Source: an uncultured Prevotellaceae bacterium (GTDB lineage Bacteria > Bacteroidota > Bacteroidia > Bacteroidales > Bacteroidaceae). From it: 31,448 nt of DNA. The stretch lies in contig CALEPV010000082.1 of the NCBI GenBank assembly GCA_937910905.1, positions 1 to 31,448 of the forward strand, in the 5' to 3' direction. The notes under the pieces were generated by a model. The model was not told the DNA's origin. It saw nothing but the letters and a program-made list of their open reading frames with translations, and searched no databases. The translations under genes and the position numbers were made by a program. Below are positions 22,551 to 30,255 of the stretch, piece by piece (the first letter of the stretch is position 1; every line of letters starts with the position of its first letter).

Positions 22551-24418
22551 TTACCAAGATGAAGAAACTCACCACGATGATTTATCATCGTGAGTACGAA
22601 CTGTTCCTTGTCGAGCTCCAGAAGTTGGGCGTGGTGCATGTGCAGCCTTCGCAGCAGGGAACAGTAGCTGCCGGCAGCACGCTGCAGTCCGACCTGGACC
22701 GCATCAAGGTTGTGCAGTCCACCATTGAGGCAATGCGTGAGCTGGCACCAGAGACTCTGGGCTGTGCTGCCAAAACGGATGCTGCCGATGTCGCTGCAGG
22801 CGCTACCGCAGCGCTGGCCCGCTACGACGAGTTGCGTGCTGCGCAGAAGACTGTAGCCGACGAATCGCAGCAGTTGAGTGCGCTTCTGGCAGAGGTAGAG
22901 CCGTGGGGCAACTTCACGGATGCAGCTGTGGACGCTCTGTCCGATGCGGGCTATGAAATGTCCTTCTTCACCGCATCTGCCAAGACCTACAAGCAGAGCG
23001 AGGCAGAGTGGAGCAGCGATGGCCGCTATGTGTTCCTCATCAACACACAGTCGGGCACCAACTACTTTGTGGTCGTATCTCCCAAGGGTGCTTCTCTAGA
23101 GCTCAACGGAGCATTGAGAGTAGAGCGTCCGGCCATGACCTCAGGTGCCTGCCAGGAACAGCTGGCAGCGAAGCAGGAGCGCTCGGTACAGCTGTCGTCG
23201 GAACTCGCATCGCTGTCAGAACAGAGCATACCCGTGCTGGTGAATTACGAGGCACAGCTGCGCAACAGCGTACAGCTGGAGCAGGCACGCCTCGACACAG
23301 CACATGTGGCCGATGACACGGTGATGATACTCGAGGGTTGGACACCTGCCCAGAAAGCCGATGAGGTGCAGCAGTTCCTCTACGAGAGCGGTGTCTGCTA
23401 CGAGATGCGCGACCCTGTGAAGACCGACAATGTGCCCATACTGCTGCGCAACAACTGGTTCACACGCATGTACGAGGTGCTGACCGAGATGTACGGTATG
23501 CCGGACTACAAGGAGTTCGACCCCACGCCCATCGTGGCACCGTTCTTCACGCTGTTCTTCTCCTACTGCATCGGCGATGCCGGCTATGGTCTGGTGCTCA
23601 TCCTGCTCGGCTTTATCTTGAAGGCTAAACTCGGTGCCAGCATGAAGGGTATGATGAACCTGGTCATCACCCTGGGCATTGCCACCACGGTGCTGGGTGC
23701 TGTGTTCGGAACATTCTTCGGCGTACAGCTGGTGGACACTAACCTGCCCGATAGCGTCAAGTCATTGATGATTACTGGTAAGGCCGGTGATACCATCTAC
23801 GACAAGACAATGCTGCTGGCTCTGGTCATCGGCGTAGTGCACCTTATAATAGCAATGACCGTGAAGGCCATCAAGAGCACGGTGCTCTTCGGTTTCAAGC
23901 AGAGCATCACGGCCTGGTCGTGGTTGCTGCTCATCGTGGGCTTCATCTGTGCTGGTGGTCTGGGAGCCATGAAAGTCATCTCCACCGATATGACAGCCAC
24001 CATGTTCTACGTCATTGGCGGCATAGCTGCTGTGGGCATATTCCTGCTCAATGACCTGAAGCGCAACCCGCTGGTCAACATCGGAGCCGGTCTGTGGGAT
24101 ACCTACGGCATGGCTTCCGGCTTGATGGGCGACGTGCTAAGCTACGTGCGTATCTATGCGCTGGGTCTGGCTGGTGGTATGCTTGGCGGTGTGTTCAACA
24201 CACTGGCCTTTATGACCAAGGGCGATGCCTGGTGGGGCTGGATACCATGCATACTCATACTGGTGTTCGGCCACACACTGAACATTGCCATGAGCTGCTT
24301 GGGTGCTTTCGTCCACCCGCTGCGACTCAACTTTGTGGAGTACTTCAAAAACTCCAACTACGAAGGCACTGGAACCGCCTATGCACCGCTGCATGTGGTT
24401 GATGCCGACAATCAATAA
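22547..24418 (+). CDS. ntpI: V-type ATP synthase subunit I (membrane stator, a-subunit)
   Basis: Membrane stator that forms the ion half-channels next to the K ring. Of 623 residues, the first about 320 form the cytoplasmic arm with two coiled-coil stretches that meets the peripheral stalk; the rest has seven or eight transmembrane helices starting at about 330. Two conserved membrane arginines are visible, R535 in SYVRIYALG and R593 in HPLRLNFVEYF, 58 residues apart, comparable to the functional pair in the Enterococcus hirae protein. The gene overlaps D by four bases, and K follows after 37 bp. All residues expected for ion transport appear present, so the membrane part should be functional. 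Confidence 0.95.
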   Translation: MITKMKKLTTMIYHREYELFLVELQKLGVVHVQPSQQGTVAAGSTLQSDLDRIKVVQSTIEAMRELAPETLGCAAKTDAADVAAGATAALARYDELRAAQKTVADESQQLSALLAEVEPWGNFTDAAVDALSDAGYEMSFFTASAKTYKQSEAEWSSDGRYVFLINTQSGTNYFVVVSPKGASLELNGALRVERPAMTSGACQEQLAAKQERSVQLSSELASLSEQSIPVLVNYEAQLRNSVQLEQARLDTAHVADDTVMILEGWTPAQKADEVQQFLYESGVCYEMRDPVKTDNVPILLRNNWFTRMYEVLTEMYGMPDYKEFDPTPIVAPFFTLFFSYCIGDAGYGLVLILLGFILKAKLGASMKGMMNLVITLGIATTVLGAVFGTFFGVQLVDTNLPDSVKSLMITGKAGDTIYDKTMLLALVIGVVHLIIAMTVKAIKSTVLFGFKQSITAWSWLLLIVGFICAGGLGAMKVISTDMTATMFYVIGGIAAVGIFLLNDLKRNPLVNIGAGLWDTYGMASGLMGDVLSYVRIYALGLAGGMLGGVFNTLAFMTKGDAWWGWIPCILILVFGHTLNIAMSCLGAFVHPLRLNFVEYFKNSNYEGTGTAYAPLHVVDADNQ

Positions 24419-24455
24419 ACCGATAATTCACAATTAACAAATCATAATTACAACA

Positions 24456-24878
24456 ATGGACATCAATCTTATTTTAGGTTATCTCGGACTGGGCATGGTG
24501 CTCATCCTAGCAGGTATCGGTAGCTCCTATGGCACCAGCATTGCGGGCCAGGCAGCAGAAGGCGGCTTGAAGATTAACCCTGGCAAGGCCAGCACCTACA
24601 TGATTCTCACTGGTCTGCCCGCCACACAGGGTATCTACGGTTTCGTGGCATTCTTCGTTCTGATGGGCCGTGTGGCCGAGGCTGGAGCTCTGGTATTCGG
24701 CATCGGTACATTCGTCGGTCTCGGCTGCCTGTTCTCTGCTATCCGTCAGGGTAAGGTTTGTGCAGCCGGTATTCAGGGCGTAGCGCAGGGCCACGACGTG
24801 ATGACACAGACTCTTATCTATGCTGCTTTCCCAGAGTTCTACGCTATTCTGGCTCTGGTAGGCGCACTGCTCGTGTAG
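24456..24878 (+). CDS. ntpK: V-type ATP synthase subunit K (proteolipid ring), predicted Na+-binding
   Basis: Rotor-ring proteolipid of 140 residues with four transmembrane helices (about 5-25, 46-70, 77-97, 117-139), a duplicated hairpin. The ligands known to hold Na+ in Enterococcus hirae NtpK are all matched in spacing: L54, T57, Q58 and Y61 in LPATQGIY; Q98 in RQGKVCAAGIQ; and carboxylate E127 in FPEFYAIL, 29 residues after the glutamine as in NtpK. The ring therefore is predicted to carry Na+ and not H+. Only the second hairpin has an acidic residue, as in NtpK. It is the last gene of the operon and is followed by a probable terminator. Confidence 0.95.
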   Translation: MDINLILGYLGLGMVLILAGIGSSYGTSIAGQAAEGGLKINPGKASTYMILTGLPATQGIYGFVAFFVLMGRVAEAGALVFGIGTFVGLGCLFSAIRQGKVCAAGIQGVAQGHDVMTQTLIYAAFPEFYAILALVGALLV

Positions 24879-24932
24879 TCAGCCATCCGCTTCGGAACAG
24901 GGCTGCTGCGTTGGCCCTGCGGCATTCAGTCT

Positions 24933-24980
24933 CACCCCAGTCTTCATGCCTATGCATGATAGCTGGGGTGCTTTGATTCC
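24933..24980 (+). terminator. Probable terminator of the V-ATPase operon
   Basis: CACCCCAG (24933-24940) pairs perfectly with CTGGGGTG (24963-24970), with an inner stem CATGC/GCATG, and is followed by CTTTGATTCC. The T-tract is short, so strength is uncertain. It lies 55 bp after the K stop. Confidence 0.55.
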
Positions 24981-25083
24981 CCGAGCACGCTGTAGCTGAA
25001 GTTGCACCGCGGTTCAGCTATTGTTGCACCGCGGTCCAGCTGTAGTTGCACCGTGCTGCAAGTCTGCCTGCACCGCGGTGCAA
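24980..25083. repeat. Five-copy tandem palindromic repeat with 22-bp period (array 2)
   Basis: Four clear units start at 25002, 25024, 25046 and 25068, in the same 16-bp plus 6-bp pattern and with the same consensus (TTGCACCGCGGTGCAA) as the array at 2461. A degenerate fifth unit at 24980-24995 is in register and matches the reverse complement of the variant unit 5 of array 1 (GAGCACGCTG). The array lies between the V-ATPase terminator and the holB promoter. Several neighbouring spacers and unit ends pair with each other (CTGAA/TTCAG, CAGCT/AGCTG). Confidence 0.92.
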
Positions 25084-25119
25084 CAAATAGGGCGTTTTGG
25101 TGAGAAAAGGGAAGTATTA

Positions 25120-25151
25120 TTTGTCAGAGTCGCGAAATGTGCTTACTTTTG
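25120..25151 (+). promoter_or_regulatory. Promoter of the holB-ricT-gldH operon
   Basis: TTTG (25120-25123), a 20-bp spacer and TACTTTTG (25144-25151) match the Bacteroidetes consensus perfectly. Expected transcription start is near 25156, 47 nt before the holB ATG at 25203. It begins 36 bp after the last repeat unit. Confidence 0.85.
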
Positions 25152-25202
25152 ACGTCCAAACCGCACTATCAGATATTCCACCCCACTACACGACCCATTA
25201 GA

Positions 25203-26282
25203 ATGCCACATATCGATATTGATCAGATATTCCCCAATGTCATCGGGCAGGAGGCTACAAAGCGTCGCCTCGTGGAGTCAGTGGTTGCTGATCGCTTGCC
25301 GCACGCCATCATGCTGTGCGGGCCGCAGGGAGCCGGCAAGCTGGCCTTGGCGGTGGACTTTGCACGGTTGCTGATGTGCCAGAACCTCAGTGCCGACGGC
25401 GCTCCGTGCAGTGAATGCCTGAGCTGCAAGATGGCTCGCAAGCTGGAGCATCCGGACCTGCACTTCACCTACCCCATCGTGCGGGGCACCAGAGTTAAGG
25501 AACCAAAGGATGCTGTGTCGGACACGTACATCCGCGAGTGGCGCGAGATGCTGCTTCAGAATCCCTACTCCAACCTCAACGACTGGCTGGAGCGCATGAA
25601 GGCCGACAACTCTCAGGCGCAGTACTATGTAGCGGAGGCCGACAACATACAGCGCAAGCTGTCGTTGAAGAGTAACCAAGGTGGCCGCAAGGTGATGGTG
25701 GTGTGGCTGCCGGAGAAGATGAATCAGGAGACGGCCAACAAGCTGCTCAAGCTCTTTGAGGAGCCGCCCGCCGCCACGGTGTTTATCCTCGTGTCCGAGG
25801 ACCCCGACATGGTACTCGGAACCATCCAGAGCCGTGTGCAGCGCATCAACGTACCGCCCTTGAGTCGCCAGCAGCACGTCGATGTCAGCCGAGGCAGCAG
25901 CAGCGGTATGTTCTTGGATCTCTATATCATGCTGATGCGTCTGGCCTACCAGCGTAAGGTCAAGGACCTGCGCGACTGGGCCGATCAGGTATCCAAGATG
26001 GGGCGCGAGGGGCAGAAGCAGTTCCTGCAGTTCTGCCAGCAACAGTTGCGGGAGAACTTCGTGTACAACTTCCGTCTGCCGGAGCTCTCCGACCAGACGG
26101 ATGCCGAGGCGCTGTTCAGCCGCAACTTCGCCAAGTTCATCAACGAGTACAATGTCATCCCGATGATGACCGAGCTCACCAGAGCCGAGAACGATATAGC
26201 ACAGAATGTCAATTCAAAGATGGTTTTCTTCGACTTGGCCATCAAGACCATCACATTACTCATTACGCCACAAACCAAATAG
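25203..26282 (+). CDS. holB: DNA polymerase III subunit delta' (clamp loader)
   Basis: AAA+ clamp-loader subunit that helps load the sliding clamp at primed DNA. From ATG 25203 it has 359 residues. The P-loop region reads GPQGAGK (40-46), four cysteines C59, C69, C72 and C75 form the zinc module, and the SRV-type arginine-finger motif appears in TIQSRVQRI. LFEEPPAATVFILVSED is a clear clamp-loader signature. A longer frame to 25137 would begin inside the promoter and is rejected. It is the first gene of an operon with ricT (6-bp gap) and gldH, an order I recall as conserved in Bacteroidetes. Confidence 0.94.
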   Translation: MPHIDIDQIFPNVIGQEATKRRLVESVVADRLPHAIMLCGPQGAGKLALAVDFARLLMCQNLSADGAPCSECLSCKMARKLEHPDLHFTYPIVRGTRVKEPKDAVSDTYIREWREMLLQNPYSNLNDWLERMKADNSQAQYYVAEADNIQRKLSLKSNQGGRKVMVVWLPEKMNQETANKLLKLFEEPPAATVFILVSEDPDMVLGTIQSRVQRINVPPLSRQQHVDVSRGSSSGMFLDLYIMLMRLAYQRKVKDLRDWADQVSKMGREGQKQFLQFCQQQLRENFVYNFRLPELSDQTDAEALFSRNFAKFINEYNVIPMMTELTRAENDIAQNVNSKMVFFDLAIKTITLLITPQTK

Positions 26283-26288
26283 ACCAAA

Positions 26289-27416
26289 ATGCCACAGGAA
26301 ATCAAATATGATGTAGGAATCGTAGACCGCGGGCTGTGCCGGCGTGGATGCCCCAAGCAGAGCTGTCAGCTCAACACCTACGACTATCTGGCCGACATAC
26401 CAGGCAATAGCGAAACCACAGATATGGTGGAGGTACAGTTCAAGAATACGCGCAAGGGATACTACCACAACGTGAACCATCTGCCGCTTGAGAAGGGCGA
26501 CATCGTAGCCGTTGAGGCTTCTCCCGGGCACGACATCGGCACCGTGACGCTCACAGGCAAGCTGGTGTTGCTGCAGATGAAGCGGACCACCATACGCAAT
26601 GCCGACGACATCAAGCGCGTCTACCGCAAGGCTCGCCCGGTGGACATGGAGAAGTACGAGGATGCCAAGTCGCTGGAGCACGACACCATGATCCGTGCGC
26701 GGCAGATAGCCAAGGGCTTAGGGTTGGAGATGAAGATAGGCGATGTGGAGTACCAGGGCGACGGTCAGAAGGCCATTTTCTACTATATAGCCGACGGTCG
26801 CGTGGACTTCCGTCAGCTCATCAAGGACCTCGCAGCTACATTCCATGTGCGCATCGAGATGAAGCAGATTGGTGCTCGCCAGGAGGCTGGGCGCATCGGT
26901 GGCTTCGGTCCGTGCGGGCGCGAACTGTGCTGCACCACGTGGATGAAGAACTTTGTGAGTGTGTCGACGACTGCCGCCCGCTTCCAGGACCTGGGTCTCA
27001 ACCCGCAGAAGCTGGCTGGCCAGTGCGCCAAGCTGAAGTGCTGCATGAACTATGAGGCCGACCAGTACGTGGAGGCTTCACATCGTCTGCCCTCGCGCGA
27101 GGTGGTGCTGCAGACACAGGACGGCGACTACTACTACTTCAAGGCTGATATTCTGTCGGGTATGATTACCTACAGTACGGGTCGTCGCATGGCAGCCAAT
27201 CTAGTCAGCATCCCAGCTGAACGAGCTTTTGAGGTGATACAGATGAACCGCGAGGGTCAGAAGCCAGCCGCCCTGTCCGAGCAGTCGCTGCTGGAGAAGC
27301 AGAAGCCCGTCGACTTGGCCACACAGGAGGATCTCACGCGATTCGACTCGGCGCGCAAGAAGAAAAGGAACAGGTCCCACGGTGGGCGCAGGCAGCAGCC
27401 CCCGCCAGAGGCATGA
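26289..27416 (+). CDS. ricT: PSP1/RicT-like iron-sulfur regulatory protein
   Basis: PSP1-domain protein related to Bacillus subtilis RicT (YaaT), which works with RicA and RicF in an Fe-S complex that affects RNA processing. Of 375 residues, the conserved core is about 140-330. Clustered cysteines C209, C214, C215 (GPCGRELCC) and C246, C251, C252 (CAKLKCCMNY) are the expected metal or cluster ligands. Three more cysteines near the N-terminus (C17, C21, C26) form an extra potential site. RicA and RicF are not encoded nearby, so the protein may work alone or in a different complex here. The C-terminal tail (about 345-375) is basic, ending in Lys/Arg-rich then Pro-rich sequence. It lies 6 bp after holB and 22 bp before gldH. 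Confidence 0.88.
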   Translation: MPQEIKYDVGIVDRGLCRRGCPKQSCQLNTYDYLADIPGNSETTDMVEVQFKNTRKGYYHNVNHLPLEKGDIVAVEASPGHDIGTVTLTGKLVLLQMKRTTIRNADDIKRVYRKARPVDMEKYEDAKSLEHDTMIRARQIAKGLGLEMKIGDVEYQGDGQKAIFYYIADGRVDFRQLIKDLAATFHVRIEMKQIGARQEAGRIGGFGPCGRELCCTTWMKNFVSVSTTAARFQDLGLNPQKLAGQCAKLKCCMNYEADQYVEASHRLPSREVVLQTQDGDYYYFKADILSGMITYSTGRRMAANLVSIPAERAFEVIQMNREGQKPAALSEQSLLEKQKPVDLATQEDLTRFDSARKKKRNRSHGGRRQQPPPEA

Positions 27417-27438
27417 CGTAACGGCAGACATCGTGCAA

Positions 27439-27900
27439 ATGTACAGTGTGAGAAGTAGAGTGGGTGGGGCGGCTGTTGTGCTGCTGCTGGCAGTCTTGAT
27501 GGTGTCGTGCGTGTCGCGCACATTGATTTACAGCTATCTCCCAGTGAGTGGTGGCTGGCTGAGCACGGACACCATACGCTTTCATCTGGCCGACATACCA
27601 TCGAACGACATCTATTCCTTCCATGCGGGCGTGCGGTACACGGACCGCTATAGCTACAGGGACATTTGGCTGGTGATGGAACAGCGCACGGGCACCACCG
27701 TGCGCCTCGACACCTTGCACATCGATCTGATGCCGGCTGCTCGGGGGCTTCGTGAGCGGGGCGTGGTGATGCATGAGGCTGAGGTGCTGGTCCGCGCCTA
27801 CCGTCTGGCTGCAGGGCAGGGGCTGGACGTGCTGATATATCCTATTATGACCGACTCTCTGCTGGATGGTATCACGGATGTGGGTTTGCGTGTGGAGTGA
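27439..27900 (+). CDS. gldH: Gliding-motility-family lipoprotein GldH
   Basis: Outer-envelope lipoprotein of 153 residues from ATG 27439. The signal ends in a lipobox with C24 (LMVSC). The remaining domain (about 30-150) has the beta-rich look of GldH, which in Flavobacterium johnsoniae is needed for gliding; in non-gliding Bacteroidales the gene persists with unknown purpose. Longer frames back to 27382 overlap ricT and add no signal, so they are not used. Operon position directly after holB and ricT supports the assignment, as this order is familiar in the phylum. Its stop is one base from the stop of the convergent helix-hairpin-helix gene. Confidence 0.82.
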   Translation: MYSVRSRVGGAAVVLLLAVLMVSCVSRTLIYSYLPVSGGWLSTDTIRFHLADIPSNDIYSFHAGVRYTDRYSYRDIWLVMEQRTGTTVRLDTLHIDLMPAARGLRERGVVMHEAEVLVRAYRLAAGQGLDVLIYPIMTDSLLDGITDVGLRVE

Positions 27901-27901
27901 G

Positions 27902-28858
27902 TTAGTACTGCACGTATGGCTCCAGCCTTTCGAAGTCAAAATCGCTGAATTCGTCGAGCAATTGCAGCTGGCGCAGTGATCTGATGCGTCCGTTGGTCCG
28001 TCGGTACTGCTCTATTGCCCGTGCCTGTGCGTAGCTCAGATAGGGGTGGGCTGCCATCTGTCTGACCGTGGCGGTGTTGACATTCATGCGCTGCACGGCT
28101 TCCGCTCCGATGCAGACGTATTGCTCAATGCCTGCCGGCAGACCGTCTATTTCGGCCAGTTGCGATACCGACACAAAGCCGCCCAGTGCGCGTCGGTAGC
28201 TGACAATCTGTTGTGAGCGGTAGTCGCCAATGCCTGGTATGAGCTTCAGCGAGGCTGTATCGGCCGTATTAAGGTCTATGGGCCCAGCCTCGTGCAGTCT
28301 TTCCTGACGTGTCCTGTGCTCGCCCTCTGTGCTATTTTGCGCTATATCATCGCCCCTTCTTCTTTCTGCACCAGCCTGTCCGTATCCCATATCCTCATAG
28401 TATCGGAACTGCTCTGCGATGTGTGCGTATGGGCAGATACGCTCATACAGCTCGGGCGTCATGCCGTAGATGCGCTTCATGTCCTCCACCCGATGAAACC
28501 GCCCGCCTTTGACGCGATAGTTGCAGATGCTACGTGCCTGCCAGGGGCTGAACCCGAGGCGTACAAGTTCGATGGAATCGGCAGTATTTGGATCAAAGCT
28601 GAACAATTCTTGCTGCTGTGCCGCACTCTGACCGCCTCCGTTGTGGCTGTTGTCCTCTGCTGGTGCATAGCTGTCGCCGTGCGCTGTCTGAGGATAGTAG
28701 GCAGTATATGTGCAGCTGTCCTGCAGCACAGCATCGAGCGTGGACAACTGTCCGTCGCTGAACAGCCTGTGGTCCAGCGCCATGCCCAGTCCCACCAGTG
28801 CTGCTATCACGATGGCTGTGAGGCATCCTCGCTGGTCGCTGCGTGAGAAGTGCTGCAT
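27902..28858 (-). CDS. Membrane-anchored protein with three ComEA-like helix-hairpin-helix repeats
   Basis: A 318-residue protein with one N-terminal transmembrane segment (about 12-27), a low-complexity linker (about 30-85) and three tandem helix-hairpin-helix DNA-binding repeats at 88-146, 194-250 and 258-316. Each opens with a ComEA-like motif (FDPNTADS, IDLNTADT, MNVNTATV). A charged linker (about 155-190) separates repeats 1 and 2. The topology places the repeats outside the inner membrane, as in ComEA, which binds incoming DNA. No other competence gene is nearby. It lies 10 bp downstream of the SNF transporter gene in the same direction, possibly on the same transcript, and is tail-to-tail with gldH. 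Role in DNA uptake is a possibility and not established. Confidence 0.85.
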   Translation of the reverse strand: MQHFSRSDQRGCLTAIVIAALVGLGMALDHRLFSDGQLSTLDAVLQDSCTYTAYYPQTAHGDSYAPAEDNSHNGGGQSAAQQQELFSFDPNTADSIELVRLGFSPWQARSICNYRVKGGRFHRVEDMKRIYGMTPELYERICPYAHIAEQFRYYEDMGYGQAGAERRRGDDIAQNSTEGEHRTRQERLHEAGPIDLNTADTASLKLIPGIGDYRSQQIVSYRRALGGFVSVSQLAEIDGLPAGIEQYVCIGAEAVQRMNVNTATVRQMAAHPYLSYAQARAIEQYRRTNGRIRSLRQLQLLDEFSDFDFERLEPYVQY

Positions 28859-28868
28859 ATGCGTGCTG

Positions 28869-30239
28869 TTAGCTTAACAGTTCGTTGATGAAGATGGCTG
28901 CTATGGCTATGGGCGCAAACCATTTAATCATAAAGAAGAAGCCTGCAACCACTGGACGCGCTATGTGCAGCGCTCCGTTGTTCGTCAGTTCGTCCACCAC
29001 CATCTGATGGTCTAAGCGCCACCCTACGAACACGCTCAGAACGATACCGCTGATAGGCATTATCAGCTTGGCTGTGACGTAGTCGAAAGTCTCAAAAAAC
29101 GTCATTCCATCGATGACGTGTACCTTGCGCAGGGGGCCGAAGGACATTGCACACAGCACCGACAGCGCCATGGAGGTCAGCGTCATGATGACTGCTGCCT
29201 TGCCACGCTTCATTCCGAAGTGGTCCACAAAGAACGTGGTCACCTCCTCGTGCATGGATATCGTGCTGGTGAGTGCCGCAAGGGTGAGCAGCAGATAGAG
29301 CATCAGGGCGAACAGGTAGCCTATCAGTGTGGCCTGTCCGAATAGCGTGCGGAATATGTCGGGCAGGGTGATGAACACCAGTCCCGGCCCTGCGTTGGGT
29401 GTTACGTCGGGCACGCTGAACACTGCCGGGAAGATGATGAAACCGCTCAGAATCGCTACAATGCTGTCCAGAGCCACTACGGACACCGAGGTCTTCAGCA
29501 GGTTGACCTCCGGCTTGAAGTAGCTGGCGTAGGTGCTTAGGCAGCCTATGGCTATGCTCAGCGAGAAGAAGGCCTGACCCAGTGCGCTGAGCACCACATC
29601 GGACGTAATCTTCGAGAAGTCGGGCCGCAGCAGGAACGCCATTCCTGCCTTGGCACCCGGCATGGTCAGTGAGCCGGCTGCAAGTCCTATCATCAGTACC
29701 AGCAGTATGGGCATCATCACCTTTGAGAAGCGTTCTATGCCGTTCTGTATGCCTCGGCGTATGATGGCGTGGGTCAGCAGTATGAACAGCAGGGCGAACA
29801 CCACAGGCAGGTAGTACGACTGCGTGAATGTGGCGAAGTACTCGGCCGAGTTGTCCACAAACGACATTGTGCCCGACAGCGCATCCAGTGTGTACTTGAA
29901 TATCCAGCCAGCCACCACGCTGTAGTAGCTCAGTATCAGCGTCACGCAGAACATGCCTGCATAGCCTGTCAGGTACCAGGGACGGCGTGGAGCCAGCCGT
30001 TGGTAGGCGGTGGCTATGTCGGTGTGCGTGTGCCGGCCTATGACAAACTCGGCCGTCATCATGGGTATGCCCAGCAACAGCACGCACATGAGGTATATCA
30101 GAATGAATGCCGAGCCTCCATTTTGGCCGGTTTCAACGGGGAATCGCCATATATTGCCCAGCCCAATAGCCGACCCTGCGGTGGCCAGTATGATTCCTAT
30201 CTTGCTGGCGAAATTGCCCCTGCTTGCTTTCGTTGACAT
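28869..30239 (-). CDS. Sodium-dependent transporter, SNF family (copy 1)
   Basis: LeuT-fold symporter of 456 residues from ATG 30239, with about 11-12 transmembrane helices. The first helix carries the family signature AGSAIGLGNIWRFP, where sodium and substrate bind, then NGGSAF. Related proteins import amino acids or similar small molecules with Na+; the substrate here is unknown. The longer frame to 30290 would overlap the upstream gene, so 30239 is preferred, leaving a 16-bp gap. It is a clear paralogue of the gene upstream: segments such as SGFIIFPAVFSV and GQAFFSLSIA are shared. Together with the predicted Na+ V-ATPase it suggests use of a sodium gradient. Confidence 0.92.
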   Translation of the reverse strand: MSTKASRGNFASKIGIILATAGSAIGLGNIWRFPVETGQNGGSAFILIYLMCVLLLGIPMMTAEFVIGRHTHTDIATAYQRLAPRRPWYLTGYAGMFCVTLILSYYSVVAGWIFKYTLDALSGTMSFVDNSAEYFATFTQSYYLPVVFALLFILLTHAIIRRGIQNGIERFSKVMMPILLVLMIGLAAGSLTMPGAKAGMAFLLRPDFSKITSDVVLSALGQAFFSLSIAIGCLSTYASYFKPEVNLLKTSVSVVALDSIVAILSGFIIFPAVFSVPDVTPNAGPGLVFITLPDIFRTLFGQATLIGYLFALMLYLLLTLAALTSTISMHEEVTTFFVDHFGMKRGKAAVIMTLTSMALSVLCAMSFGPLRKVHVIDGMTFFETFDYVTAKLIMPISGIVLSVFVGWRLDHQMVVDELTNNGALHIARPVVAGFFFMIKWFAPIAIAAIFINELLS

Positions 30240-30255
30240 ATCTCTGGTCCTATGG

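Noticed and set aside
25278..26042. 254-codon open frame antisense to holB
   Set aside because: Shadow of the holB codon pattern; no motif and no promoter.
29092..30087. Long minus-strand open frame of 331 codons within the SNF gene
   Set aside because: It lies in another frame of a clear transporter gene, is rich in His, Arg and Thr and has no recognisable motif; a by-product of codon bias.
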